The notes: generated by a model from the letters alone, not told the origin. DNA of 64,000 nt from Phycisphaerae bacterium (GCA_029260015.1 JAJDEB010000023.1:419457-483456); one strand, 5' to 3'. Counted from the first letter of the stretch, positions 8,603-16,606 are shown. A program made the numbers and translations.

Positions 8603-9064
8603 ATGAAATGGCTTGAGAAAATTCTTGTAGACTTGTTCAAGGCAATTGGAATCCTTCTTTTGCTTTTGGGTGGCGGAGTGGGCATTGTACTTTGGGCTCT
8701 ACACGCAACCAAAGACGACCCGTACATCAGCCCGCCCGCGCAGAAAAGCAACAGTCCAAAGCCGGAACCTTGGGAGATTCACTCCAACATCGACCAACAA
8801 CCTGCACGTTTGAGAATGATAAAGCAATGGCAAGAAAAGGGGGTAATCCAAAAGATCGAGGCACCTGTGCGTTTCCCCGAGGTGTGGGTTACGCCGCTCT
8901 TTATGAACCTTGATTACGATGTCAAAGAGGACATCGCCGACCTCATCCTTAGTTATTACCTGATTGAATCCAAGGGCAGTTTGACAATAGTCTATTTCAA
9001 ACATTCTAAGAGCGGAAACGACGTGGGCAAGATCGATACACTGCTCGGTTTCCGGTTGCACTAA
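8603..9064 (+). CDS. single-pass membrane protein of unknown function
   Basis: A 153-residue protein whose ATG abuts the stop codon of the preceding zinc-ribbon gene. Residues about 12-34 form one hydrophobic helix (AIGILLLLLGGGVGIVLWAL), then a Pro/Ser/Lys linker, then a mixed alpha/beta region (about 65-153). The short cytoplasmic start and the absence of a cleavage motif suggest an N-terminal anchor with the domain outside. I do not recognise a family. The tight pairing with a coiled-coil zinc-ribbon protein hints at a shared function. Composition is AT-rich like its partner. Its 3' end may overlap the degraded DUF2726 frame. Confidence 0.65.
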   Translation: MKWLEKILVDLFKAIGILLLLLGGGVGIVLWALHATKDDPYISPPAQKSNSPKPEPWEIHSNIDQQPARLRMIKQWQEKGVIQKIEAPVRFPEVWVTPLFMNLDYDVKEDIADLILSYYLIESKGSLTIVYFKHSKSGNDVGKIDTLLGFRLH

Positions 9065-9257
9065 GAGCCGTTGGTGACCAATACACCATTGCAATTAAGT
9101 TGCGGTTTGCTGACATCATCACCTGCCCTGCGGACTCCTGGCACGCCGGGTATGGTGCCAGGATCAGCCAAAAACACGTTGACTTTGTTTTGGTCGATCC
9201 TGACCATTGTGGCATCGTTGCGGTGGTTGAATTGAATGACAAAACCCACAAGCGAGT
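9061..9257 (+). pseudogene. DUF2726 domain fragment
   Basis: In one frame the translation reads RAVGDQYTIAIKLRFADII, then HVDFVLVDPDHCGIVAVVEL and NDKTHKR. This matches the middle of DUF2726, a PD-(D/E)XK-like domain with the DFVL-x-D and ELDD blocks. The usual tail is missing: the frame runs into the inverted ACTGTCC-type repeat at 9258 and then into REP copy C. There is no start codon with a ribosome site, and the 5' end touches or overlaps the previous gene. I read it as a broken gene, not an active protein. Confidence 0.65.
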
Positions 9258-9279
9258 TAAGTCAGGACAGTTACTACTT
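9258..9279 (-). repeat. inverted copy of the ACTGTCC-type repeat
   Basis: This 22-bp copy is identical, on the opposite strand, to the start of the units at 7332 and 7371. It marks the point where the DUF2726 reading frame is cut. With the left copies it forms inverted repeats about 1.9 kb apart. Confidence 0.85.
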
Positions 9280-9282
9280 TCT

Positions 9283-9380
9283 GGAGTCACCCACCGCCGT
9301 CATTCCCGCGCACGCGGGAATCCAGAGCGTACACGATACCCATCTTTCATTCTGGAGTCCCGCGTGCGCGGGAGTGACGA
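9283..9380. repeat. REP-like double palindrome, copy C
   Basis: A complete element with hairpins at about 9302-9323 (ATTCCCGCG / CGCGGGAAT) and 9358-9374 (ACTCCCGC-type arms). It is organised like copy A, and its left half is nearly identical to copy B. It forms the right boundary of the fragment patch. Confidence 0.85.
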
Positions 9381-9404
9381 ATTGGCGGCACTTACTTAAA
9401 GAGA

Positions 9405-9451
9405 TAAGTAAAAAAAGATGCAGCCAAGCGCCGTTCAGACGCTTGGCTGCA
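9405..9451 (-). terminator. rho-independent terminator, minus strand
   Basis: A perfect 12-bp stem (TGCAGCCAAGCG at 9419-9430 pairs with 9440-9451; loop 9431-9439) is followed on the minus strand by TCTTTTTTTAC. No T run follows on the plus strand. There is no minus-strand protein gene immediately to the right, so the terminated transcript is unexplained. Confidence 0.75.
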
Positions 9452-9833
9452 CGATCGCACATCGGTGTGGTTGGCGCGTGGATTGCACCGACGGCGCGAT
9501 CGTCACCCCCGCGAGAAACTTGGCGAGCCGGACGGGCTGTGCTCCTCATGGCTGCACATCCGACTCAAGAAAATCAACTTTCGTCCACCCTCGCAGAGTC
9601 GCAGGGCGGCCCCATCCGCCTGCCCTGCACCCCACCAGCAACTAACCCTGCATGACATTGGCGTGGAAACTCGCCGATCTTTCAGGAAATCGAAAAAAAG
9701 TTGATTTTGGCGTTCAAGGCAGCGACAAGCGGGGTTTGGCTTGGCGCGACACCGCATGTGGGGATAATCTACAGAAGGTAGCCGCCCACCGTTGCAGCAG
9801 AGGCGAACAAGACTCAAGCGATTCGGGAAACGC
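9452..9833. other. intergenic region with inverted repeats, possible small RNA
   Basis: This 380-bp stretch has no convincing protein frame. It contains a 12-bp inverted repeat, AAAATCAACTTT near 9571-9582 and its complement near 9698-9709. Inside are a GCAGGGC/GCCCTGC hairpin (about 9600-9630) and further short stems (GGCG/CGCC near 9660-9675). With the terminator just left of it, a structured RNA transcribed leftward is the simplest reading. It shows none of the conserved blocks of tmRNA, RNase P RNA or SRP RNA that I could find. Confidence 0.4.
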
Positions 9834-10454
9834 ATGTCAGACTCAGCCGGTCCAAACTTAAACACGATCACCAACACGATCCTGCTGGACGGACTTAAAG
9901 ATCCGGGCAATCAGGAAGTGTGGCGGAAGTTCGTCGAACGTTATCGGCCGACCATCATCGCATCGGCGCGGCGCTTCGGTTTCGGTGAATCCGACGCCCA
10001 AGACGCAGCCCAGCAAGCCGTCGTGGCGTTTTGCACCGCATATCAAGAGGGCAAATACGACCGCGAGAAAGGCCGCTTGCGCCATTGGCTCTTCGGTATT
10101 GCCAAAAATCAGATGCGCAACTTCTATAAGAAGGACGCCCGCCGCAAAGAAATGCAGATCGCCAATGACTCTGGTGAAACGGACTTTTTCGCCCGGTTAG
10201 ACAATGGCAATGAGTTTGACGAAATCTGGGAAGACGAGTGGCGTACGTCCGTGTTGCGGCAATGCCTGGAAGAGGTCCGCCGCGAATTCGATGAAAAGTC
10301 TATCAACGCATTTGAGCTCTTCGCCTGGAAGGGCAAGCCGGCACAGGAAGTTGCAGACCAACTGGACATGACCGCCAACGCCATTTTTATCGCCAAGCAC
10401 CGAATCATGAAGCGGATCCGCGAGTTGATGCCCAAGATGGAAGACATCTTCTAG
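9834..10454 (+). CDS. ECF-type RNA polymerase sigma factor
   Basis: A 206-residue sigma-70 family protein of the extracytoplasmic function type. Region 2 spans about 25-95 (FVERYRPTIIASARRFG, then DAQDAAQQAVVAF with the -10 recognition helix and RHWLFGIAKNQMRNFYKK). A short acidic linker follows, and region 4 lies at about 140-200 (GKPAQEVADQLDM and IFIAKHRIMKRI, the -35 helix-turn-helix). The ATG at 9834 is chosen because the preceding in-frame codons are not protein-like. The next genes on the same strand are a STAS-like protein and a kinase with an anti-sigma-type zinc finger, so these may control it. Confidence 0.9.
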   Translation: MSDSAGPNLNTITNTILLDGLKDPGNQEVWRKFVERYRPTIIASARRFGFGESDAQDAAQQAVVAFCTAYQEGKYDREKGRLRHWLFGIAKNQMRNFYKKDARRKEMQIANDSGETDFFARLDNGNEFDEIWEDEWRTSVLRQCLEEVRREFDEKSINAFELFAWKGKPAQEVADQLDMTANAIFIAKHRIMKRIRELMPKMEDIF

Positions 10455-10583
10455 GTAAAACCCCGTTTTGAGGGCACCAGCGTCGATTTAGGCCAAAAAA
10501 TCACACCTTCGGAATCCCCGCGAAAGATCGACCCCTCCGAATCGCCAATACCTGATGACCAATGATGGTCCGGGAGGCGAACC

Positions 10584-11009
10584 ATGTTCAAAGGCATGTT
10601 CAACAGGCGGATGCTCAATCGTACGGCTCGATTGCTTGAGCTTTGCGAGGTTGCCTGCCCGGAGCCCGGTGGGGTCACCATTGCGCCGAGGGTTCGCACG
10701 CTGGGATTGCGCGATATGCTTGACATGATCGCGGCGCTTGATGAAGCCGCAATGTCGGAGCTTAAGTATGTAGCGTTTGACTTCGGTCAGGTTGAAGAGT
10801 TCACCGGACCGTGGGGTGTTCACTTTGCGATGTTGATTAACCTGTCGCGACGGTTGAATTGTCGCGTGCTGGCTACGTCGCTGCATGGCCAACCTGCGAA
10901 AGTCGCACGGTTGTTTCGCCAGTCGGAAGACATCCGAGCGCTTTGCTTCTCGCTCGATGACAACGGTGCGCCGCAGGTCGCGGCGCTGGCGTTTCGAGGA
11001 GATGGATAG
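10584..11009 (+). CDS. STAS-like (anti-sigma antagonist type) protein
   Basis: A 141-residue cytoplasmic protein. Residues about 55-130 follow the STAS pattern: a beta strand YVAFDFGQVEEF, a loop where SpoIIAA-type proteins carry the phosphorylated Ser (here FTGPWG, with Thr as the only nearby acceptor), a helix (VHFAMLINLSRRL), the strand CRVLATSLHG and a helix (KVARLFRQSEDI). STAS proteins bind anti-sigma factors and are switched by kinases. GGGAGG lies 7 bases before the ATG. It sits between a sigma factor and a kinase gene, which supports a partner-switch role. Sequence similarity is weak, so the family call is tentative. Confidence 0.55.
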   Translation: MFKGMFNRRMLNRTARLLELCEVACPEPGGVTIAPRVRTLGLRDMLDMIAALDEAAMSELKYVAFDFGQVEEFTGPWGVHFAMLINLSRRLNCRVLATSLHGQPAKVARLFRQSEDIRALCFSLDDNGAPQVAALAFRGDG

Positions 11010-11105
11010 TCTGGACGGTAGAGTAGAGGGTTTCAACGGCGCGTGTTTGTCATAATTCCGTTCGAGCGTTTGGCTCGTTGATCTTGTAGATTGGGTTCCA
11101 AGACG

Positions 11106-13592
11106 ATGTCCGATTGCCCATCATCTGAAATGCTCTCGCTGTTCCAATCGGGAACGTGCGAAATTGAGCTGGCTGTCTCGATTGAAGAGCACTTGCTCCG
11201 ATGTCGCGTTTGCCGCACACACTGCGAGAAACTCAGCAGTGACCAGGACATTCTGTCCGGACTGCGGCGGGTGATGGACGAAGATGCCAATCGCATCGAC
11301 GTTGATCTCGCAGACCAATCGACGATCGAAGGGTCGTCTTTTCAACTGGATGTCAAAGCTCCGGCCAACGCGATCACCCAGATCGAAGGTTATACGATCC
11401 TCAAGGAACTGGGTCGCGGTGGGATGGGCTTGGTCTATCTCGCGGTTCAGCAATCCACGAAGCGCAAGGTCGCTTTGAAAGTCTTGTTGGACGGTCCCTT
11501 CGCGACGGAAAAAGCGCGGAGGCGTTTCGAGCGCGAGGTTGAACTCGTCGCCCAGCTCGACCATTCCAACATTGTTACGATTCTGGAGAGCGGGGTAGAC
11601 AGCGGGCGTTATTACTTCGCCATGCGCTACGTCGAGGGACAGCGTCTCGACAAATACATCATCGACAACAACGTCCCGCGCGAGCGAATGCTGACGATCT
11701 TTCAAAAGGTCTGCGGTGCAGTCGCGTATGCGCACCAACGCGGAATCATTCACCGCGACTTGAAACCCTCGAATATCATCGTCGATGAAAACGGCGAGCC
11801 ATTCGTGCTGGACTTTGGTTTGGCGAAATCGGTGGACGATCAGGCGTCGGAGCTTGAACGGGCCAAAACGATTTCGGTCACCGGGCAACTGATGGGTACG
11901 CTTCCATATATGTCGCCGGAGCAGGCTTCAGGCGAGCATGATAGCGTGGACGTGCGTACCGACATCTATTCGCTGGGCGTGATCCTGTACGAAATGCTCA
12001 CCGGGCAGTTTCCCTACAAAGTCATCGGGAATATCGCCGACGTTTTGAAGAACATCGCGGAAGTCGATCCGAAGAAACCGTCATTGGTCGGACGCCGCAT
12101 CAACGATGAAGTGGAAACGATTGTCCTCAAGGCGCTCGCCAAAGAGAAAGAGCGCCGGTACCAGTCGGCTAACGCTTTTGCAGATGACTTGAATCGCTAC
12201 CTCAAAGGTCAGCCGATCGAAGCGAAGCGCGACAGCACCACTTACATGGTGCGCAAGATGATAAGCCGCCACCGCGTGCCGGTCACCGTTGCGGCTGCAT
12301 TCCTGGCGATCGTTGCGTTTAGCGGTTGGACCTGGTGGAATCAGAGTGTGCAACTCGCCCATGCCGGCGCGGCGCAGATCATGGCGCAATTCGTCGATGA
12401 CCCTGCCGACGCGATGGCTCAAAGCGCAACCGCCGAACCGCGCATGGCCGAGATTTTGCAGGAAGCGATGATTCGCAGCCTGTCGTCGAGTGCCTACACC
12501 GAGCGCATCATGGGTGCCCGAGGAGGCATGCTGATCGCGCCCGATGATTTCTGGGCATCGATCGATGGCGGTGCGCTGTGGAAAGACGGCGAATGGCTGG
12601 AACTTGCCAACCTGCCGGAAAAAATGTCGGCGGCGATTTTGCCGCAATTGGTTGAAAAAGCTGAAGCCGGTACAGATCGCCAGCGTTATGTGAGCCTGTG
12701 TTTGATCGGGCAGATTGCACCAGAAGATGAAGCGTTGGCGGCAAACTGTGTCGAGTGGGCTGAAAATGCCGAGCATCCCGGTGTTCGTGCGGCAGCAGCA
12801 TGGGCTGCGATGCGCTTGGGACAGTTGGTGAATACGAATAATTCCGACAGTGTCTTTATGGATGAGGTCAGTGGTCAGACGTTTGTTCGCATCCCGGGGC
12901 AAGATGATTTCTTCCGAGGAAGCGACGAAACCGATCCGGATCGATTCGACGACGAAGATCGACCGGCAGAAGGTGTTGCGATTGATGAGCTTTGGTTCGC
13001 CGAAACCGAAGTCACCTGGCCTGCTTTTGAGGCATTCCTGAGTGATCCGGCGGGTGCCGCAATCGCCGAAAACTATCCCGTCGTCGATATGCTTCCGCTG
13101 TTGCAGGGATTGTCGGTCGAGCAAAAAACCCAAGCGGCAGCCGGCCACATCAGCATGATTGCTGCGCAGGCTTACTGCGATTGGCTCAACACCAAGGGTG
13201 CCGAAATGAATCCACCACGTTCATATCGTTTGCCCACCGAAGACGAGTGGGAAAACGCGGCAGGCGGTGGCAGCGACAAACGATTCTGCTTTGGCGACGA
13301 TCCGAAGTACGCACGATACGTTGCGCATTGTGCGGGCCGACGACCTGGCTGGAATGTGGTTGGTAAGCACATGCCGAATTTCTACGGAATGTTTGATATG
13401 CACGGTGGCACATGGGAATGGACGACGACCAGATACGCACCGGATGAATCTCCTTTCGTAGTTAAGGGAGGGGCAACCTATTCACCCGAGATTCGTTGTC
13501 GAACCGCTCAGCGCAACTTCACCGACCCGGCACAGGGACCGGTGTATTGGGGATTCCGTTTAATCATGGAGTTGGGCAATGCGTCGATGTAG
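11106..13592 (+). CDS. transmembrane Ser/Thr kinase with zinc-finger N-terminus and FGE/SUMF1 domain
   Basis: An 828-residue fusion. Residues 29-36 hold an H-x3-C-x2-C anti-sigma-type zinc finger (EEHLLRCRVC). The Hanks-type kinase domain covers about 96-365: glycine loop GRGGMG, Lys125 in VALK, HRDLKPSN with catalytic Asp218, DFGLAK at 236 and SPEQASG. One membrane helix lies at about 390-410. After a helical region, residues 580-825 form an FGE-sulfatase (SUMF1-like) domain: FVRIPG, ETEVTWPAFEAFL, YRLPTEDEWENAAGG, DMHGGTWEWT and the terminal GFRL. Kinase and zinc finger should be cytoplasmic and the FGE domain outside, where it may sense rather than catalyse. ATG 11106 follows a sigma factor and a STAS gene; two lipoprotein genes follow 13 bp downstream. 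Confidence 0.92.
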   Translation: MSDCPSSEMLSLFQSGTCEIELAVSIEEHLLRCRVCRTHCEKLSSDQDILSGLRRVMDEDANRIDVDLADQSTIEGSSFQLDVKAPANAITQIEGYTILKELGRGGMGLVYLAVQQSTKRKVALKVLLDGPFATEKARRRFEREVELVAQLDHSNIVTILESGVDSGRYYFAMRYVEGQRLDKYIIDNNVPRERMLTIFQKVCGAVAYAHQRGIIHRDLKPSNIIVDENGEPFVLDFGLAKSVDDQASELERAKTISVTGQLMGTLPYMSPEQASGEHDSVDVRTDIYSLGVILYEMLTGQFPYKVIGNIADVLKNIAEVDPKKPSLVGRRINDEVETIVLKALAKEKERRYQSANAFADDLNRYLKGQPIEAKRDSTTYMVRKMISRHRVPVTVAAAFLAIVAFSGWTWWNQSVQLAHAGAAQIMAQFVDDPADAMAQSATAEPRMAEILQEAMIRSLSSSAYTERIMGARGGMLIAPDDFWASIDGGALWKDGEWLELANLPEKMSAAILPQLVEKAEAGTDRQRYVSLCLIGQIAPEDEALAANCVEWAENAEHPGVRAAAAWAAMRLGQLVNTNNSDSVFMDEVSGQTFVRIPGQDDFFRGSDETDPDRFDDEDRPAEGVAIDELWFAETEVTWPAFEAFLSDPAGAAIAENYPVVDMLPLLQGLSVEQKTQAAAGHISMIAAQAYCDWLNTKGAEMNPPRSYRLPTEDEWENAAGGGSDKRFCFGDDPKYARYVAHCAGRRPGWNVVGKHMPNFYGMFDMHGGTWEWTTTRYAPDESPFVVKGGATYSPEIRCRTAQRNFTDPAQGPVYWGFRLIMELGNASM

Positions 13593-13605
13593 GTTTGGCC
13601 AACTA

Positions 13606-14511
13606 ATGACACGGTCGCTCAAGAGCAGCGGTGTTGCCACCATCTGTGGTGTGGCAGCTCTAGTTGCGTTGGCAGGTGGCTGCAATGCGGTGGACAACAT
13701 CGCGAACCTGCCGATTGAAACGAGCTTTGCGTTTACGAATTTTTCGAAGACGACGTATGCAGCGCTTCGGATTCGTGCGCACGATGACACCGATACTGCC
13801 CCTTATTTCCCGACGGAACTATTGGCTCCCGGTGCAACACAGCGGCAGCGATTTGTGGATGCGCTGGGTGAGGGCTGTCCCAATACGCTCGACATGCAGG
13901 TCTTGATTTACGAACGCGCCAACAGCGACATTCCCATCGGTCTTGATGATGGAGAAGTCGTTGGTGCGACGCCGACCGTTGCCGGCGAAATCCTCGATGT
14001 TCCCGCGTGCGGAGTTCAGCCGCTTGAAACGTACACCATCGTCAGTTGGGACACCGAATCTGGGCAGTCGCGCGTGAAGCTTGCGCAGGACACCCCGGTC
14101 GATGCGGTGATTCGAGCGATCAACCTCTTCGACAACGCTGATTCAACCTGGGACGTCGATGGTGTCGATCCGAAGTTCGCCAGCGATGCACCGCCTGAGC
14201 ACGCACCGTTTGAACCCATCGCAGGACAAGTGCTTCTCGCAAATGGCGACGGCGTGGAAGGTGTCGGTGTGATGTTGCGGACGCGTTTTCGGGTTCGCCT
14301 CAACGATGCCAACCCGACCAACGATCCCGATGCGGACTTTGGCGATCCGATCACGTTTACCTTTACCGATACCGACGGCGTGTTTTCATTCGAACGGCCA
14401 CCCGGCGGTTATCGACTCGAATTTTTCTCTGACGATGTCGCGTTTCGTCCTGCGATCATCGACGTGGAACCACCGATTCAATCGGTGTTGGTGGTGGCGG
14501 AACCGATCTAA
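13606..14511 (+). CDS. lipoprotein with carboxypeptidase-regulatory-like C-terminus
   Basis: A 301-residue lipoprotein of unknown function. The signal peptide ends in LAGGC (Cys near 27). Two beta-rich regions follow. The second (about 205-301: AGQVLLANGDGVEGVGVMLR, then FTDTDGVFSFERPPGGYRLE) has the shape of a carboxypeptidase-regulatory-like or SdrD-B-like sandwich. The ATG at 13606 lies 13 bp after the kinase stop. The stop codon shares one base with the start of the next gene (TAATG), so the two lipoproteins are translated together and probably work together at the cell surface. Confidence 0.8.
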   Translation: MTRSLKSSGVATICGVAALVALAGGCNAVDNIANLPIETSFAFTNFSKTTYAALRIRAHDDTDTAPYFPTELLAPGATQRQRFVDALGEGCPNTLDMQVLIYERANSDIPIGLDDGEVVGATPTVAGEILDVPACGVQPLETYTIVSWDTESGQSRVKLAQDTPVDAVIRAINLFDNADSTWDVDGVDPKFASDAPPEHAPFEPIAGQVLLANGDGVEGVGVMLRTRFRVRLNDANPTNDPDADFGDPITFTFTDTDGVFSFERPPGGYRLEFFSDDVAFRPAIIDVEPPIQSVLVVAEPI

Positions 14512-15680
14512 TGGGCACGCAATCGAAACAATTTAAGCTGCGTACACACCGGCAGTGGCTCATGTGCGCGATGGCGTGCGTTGCCACGACGATGCTTGGC
14601 TGCACGTCGGTTTTTCCACCGGCAGACGAACCACTGAACCCATTTGTCGATCTCGAACCGATCGAACTCGACGGTGTCGAACGGGATCTGGAAACGGAAA
14701 TCGTTCCCCTGGGCGACTTCGGCGCGGGCGATGTACTGCGCATTTCGATCGACGGCGACAGCGTTACGGAAGTCTTGATCCTTACGACAGACGATCTCTT
14801 TGAAGAGGCGGGCGTACTCGTCGGCGGTGGGCCCGCCAACGAACCGTTTCAATATCGCATTCCCGAAGACGGGCGGTATTTTGCGTTTGCCCAGTTCGAT
14901 CCGTTGGTGAGCGCTTCGGCGCGACGTGCAACGATTACCGCCGAGTTCGGCGATGAAGCGTTTCGACCGCCCAGCGAGCAAAATGTACTGCTCGTTTTTG
15001 AGGACGGCTTTCTTTCCGATCCCGGTTTGTTCGATACCGAAGATGGCACGCCGGATCAGTTAGAATTCTTGGAAAGCATCGGCGAAATCGTTCGCGGGCA
15101 GATCGTCGACCGTGTGCGGGCGATTTATGCCGACACGCCAGTGATGATCTTTGAAGAAGGCGAGGCATTACCTGAAGGCCCGATGTCTACGGTGACATTT
15201 AACGGTGAGCGGGTGCTGGCTGAGAATCAGGACGTTATCGATGCGGCGCTGCCCGCCCCCGATCCGACGCGCCCGCAGTGCCAGGTGCGCGTGATCTTCG
15301 GTGAAGTGCTGCCACGCGGTGCATCGCAGGACACTGGTAACCAAGTGGCAGAGGATGATGCGAGCGTGTACGTCGGTAGCCTGACGGGTCGCGGTGAAGA
15401 GTGCCAGACGTCGGTGATCAACTCGCTGAATAATGTTGTGCTGACGTTGTCGCAGACGGCTGCCCATGAGATCGGGCACCTGCTCGGCCTGCGTCACGTC
15501 GAGCAGATCGACATCATGAACCGATCAGCCACGCTGGCATTTCAGCGTGAACTCGATCTGGTCCGTGGGCAGGTGCAATTCGATCGGCCGGCCAACGGGG
15601 GCATCGTCAGCGAAGTGTTGACCACGATCATTCAGGATCCGGATCGTTACCTAAACGCCGTTTTCGATACAACTCCTTAG
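14511..15680 (+). CDS. metzincin-type zinc metalloprotease lipoprotein
   Basis: A 389-residue lipoprotein whose start overlaps the previous stop by one base. The signal peptide ends in TTMLGC (Cys31). Residues about 50-150 form a beta domain, possibly pre-peptidase C-terminal-like (GDVLRISIDGDS). The protease core carries HEIGHLLGLRH at 319-329, the full HExxHxxGxxH zinc motif of metzincins, followed by IDIMN as the Met-turn about six residues later. The protein should be anchored outside the cytoplasmic membrane and cut proteins there. Its place directly after a transmembrane kinase and a partner lipoprotein suggests a surface sensing or remodelling unit. Substrate is unknown. Confidence 0.88.
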   Translation: MGTQSKQFKLRTHRQWLMCAMACVATTMLGCTSVFPPADEPLNPFVDLEPIELDGVERDLETEIVPLGDFGAGDVLRISIDGDSVTEVLILTTDDLFEEAGVLVGGGPANEPFQYRIPEDGRYFAFAQFDPLVSASARRATITAEFGDEAFRPPSEQNVLLVFEDGFLSDPGLFDTEDGTPDQLEFLESIGEIVRGQIVDRVRAIYADTPVMIFEEGEALPEGPMSTVTFNGERVLAENQDVIDAALPAPDPTRPQCQVRVIFGEVLPRGASQDTGNQVAEDDASVYVGSLTGRGEECQTSVINSLNNVVLTLSQTAAHEIGHLLGLRHVEQIDIMNRSATLAFQRELDLVRGQVQFDRPANGGIVSEVLTTIIQDPDRYLNAVFDTTP

Positions 15681-15706
15681 TAAGCACCCTCAGTGCACCA
15701 CGCACC

Positions 15707-16606
15707 CTACTGCTTGGCTTCCTGAATCCGAATCGATCCGTTGTAAGTTTCAGCTTTGAAGTGGCCGGACCCATCGCCCAAGACGCCGGACGCCATTCGC
15801 TTGGTCACTTTGATTTCCTTCCAGGGTGCGTCGCAACGAATCAAACCGTTGCCCGTTTTGCAGACCAGTTCTGCGTTGGCAGTCACCGGGACCATTACTT
15901 TGATCGCACCGTTGTGCGTGGTTGCTGCACCGTTTAGCGCTGTGGCGGTCGCAGCATCCAAGGTGATCGGGCCATTGTGACTCGAAAGCTGAACGCTCTC
16001 GCCGCCACACTTCGCGTCGATTGCCCCGTTGTGCGTTTCTGCGCTGACAGTGGCTTCGGGAGCATTGATACCGACCCGTCCGTTGTGCGTTTCGATGTGG
16101 CAAGCCGCTCGCACATTGGTGGCAGTGACGGCTCCATTGTGCGTGACCAAATCGCAGTCGCCGTCGATGTTGCTGATGCTGATTGCACCGTTGTGCGATT
16201 TGGCATGAGCGACCAAACGCGCCGGCATGGATACTTCAAACGATACCTGTGCCTGCCAGTCGAAACGCTTTTCGACGTTCCAACGATAGCCCAGACTGTG
16301 CGTGCCGTCGGCTGACGATTCGGAAACGATTTCGATTGCTTCGAGTGCCGCGGCGGCTGACTCTTGATTTTTGCCACCGCCTTTTCGCGTCACCAGAACA
16401 TGCACATCGTTGCGATCGGTGTCACCGTTGACTGTGATCGGTCCGTTGTGTGTGGTGACCGCGAGTCTTGTTAGACCGTTGGCGTCAAAGGAAAGCTCGT
16501 CGGCTTGTTCAACCCAGACCTTCGCCCGCATCTGATCGCAGCCGGCAACAAATATTCCAAGCAGAGTGCATGCGACGAGTGCCTTCGTAAAATGTTTGAC
16601 GTGCAT
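15707..16606 (-). CDS. lipoprotein with HNG repeats, DUF4097-like
   Basis: A 299-residue lipoprotein; signal peptide with the lipobox IFVAGC (Cys near 23) after ATG 16606. The mature chain repeats a short unit ending in T/S-HNG-x-I/V seven times exactly (VTTHNGPI, KSHNGAI, VTHNGAV, ETHNGRV, ETHNGAI, SSHNGPI, TTHNGAI), plus diverged TGNG and TYNG copies. Most copies are spaced about 18-20 residues apart. This is the pattern of DUF4097/adhesin-type proteins, expected to form a right-handed beta-helix with the Asn-Gly turns stacked. The repeats are also visible in DNA as recurring CCGTTGTGCG. It has no operon partner. Function is unknown; a surface-sensor or adhesive role is only inferred. Confidence 0.8.
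   Translation of the reverse strand: MHVKHFTKALVACTLLGIFVAGCDQMRAKVWVEQADELSFDANGLTRLAVTTHNGPITVNGDTDRNDVHVLVTRKGGGKNQESAAAALEAIEIVSESSADGTHSLGYRWNVEKRFDWQAQVSFEVSMPARLVAHAKSHNGAISISNIDGDCDLVTHNGAVTATNVRAACHIETHNGRVGINAPEATVSAETHNGAIDAKCGGESVQLSSHNGPITLDAATATALNGAATTHNGAIKVMVPVTANAELVCKTGNGLIRCDAPWKEIKVTKRMASGVLGDGSGHFKAETYNGSIRIQEAKQ

Noticed and set aside
9452-9833. tmRNA, RNase P RNA or SRP RNA
   Set aside because: None of the conserved blocks of these RNAs was found on either strand, so I only call a candidate RNA.
12081-13148. Long minus-strand open frame inside the kinase gene
   Set aside because: It is the shadow of the kinase-FGE gene, whose motifs are certain; the antisense translation has no pattern.
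15750-16500. Direct DNA repeats as a CRISPR or satellite
   Set aside because: The repeats are in frame and encode HNG units of a lipoprotein.
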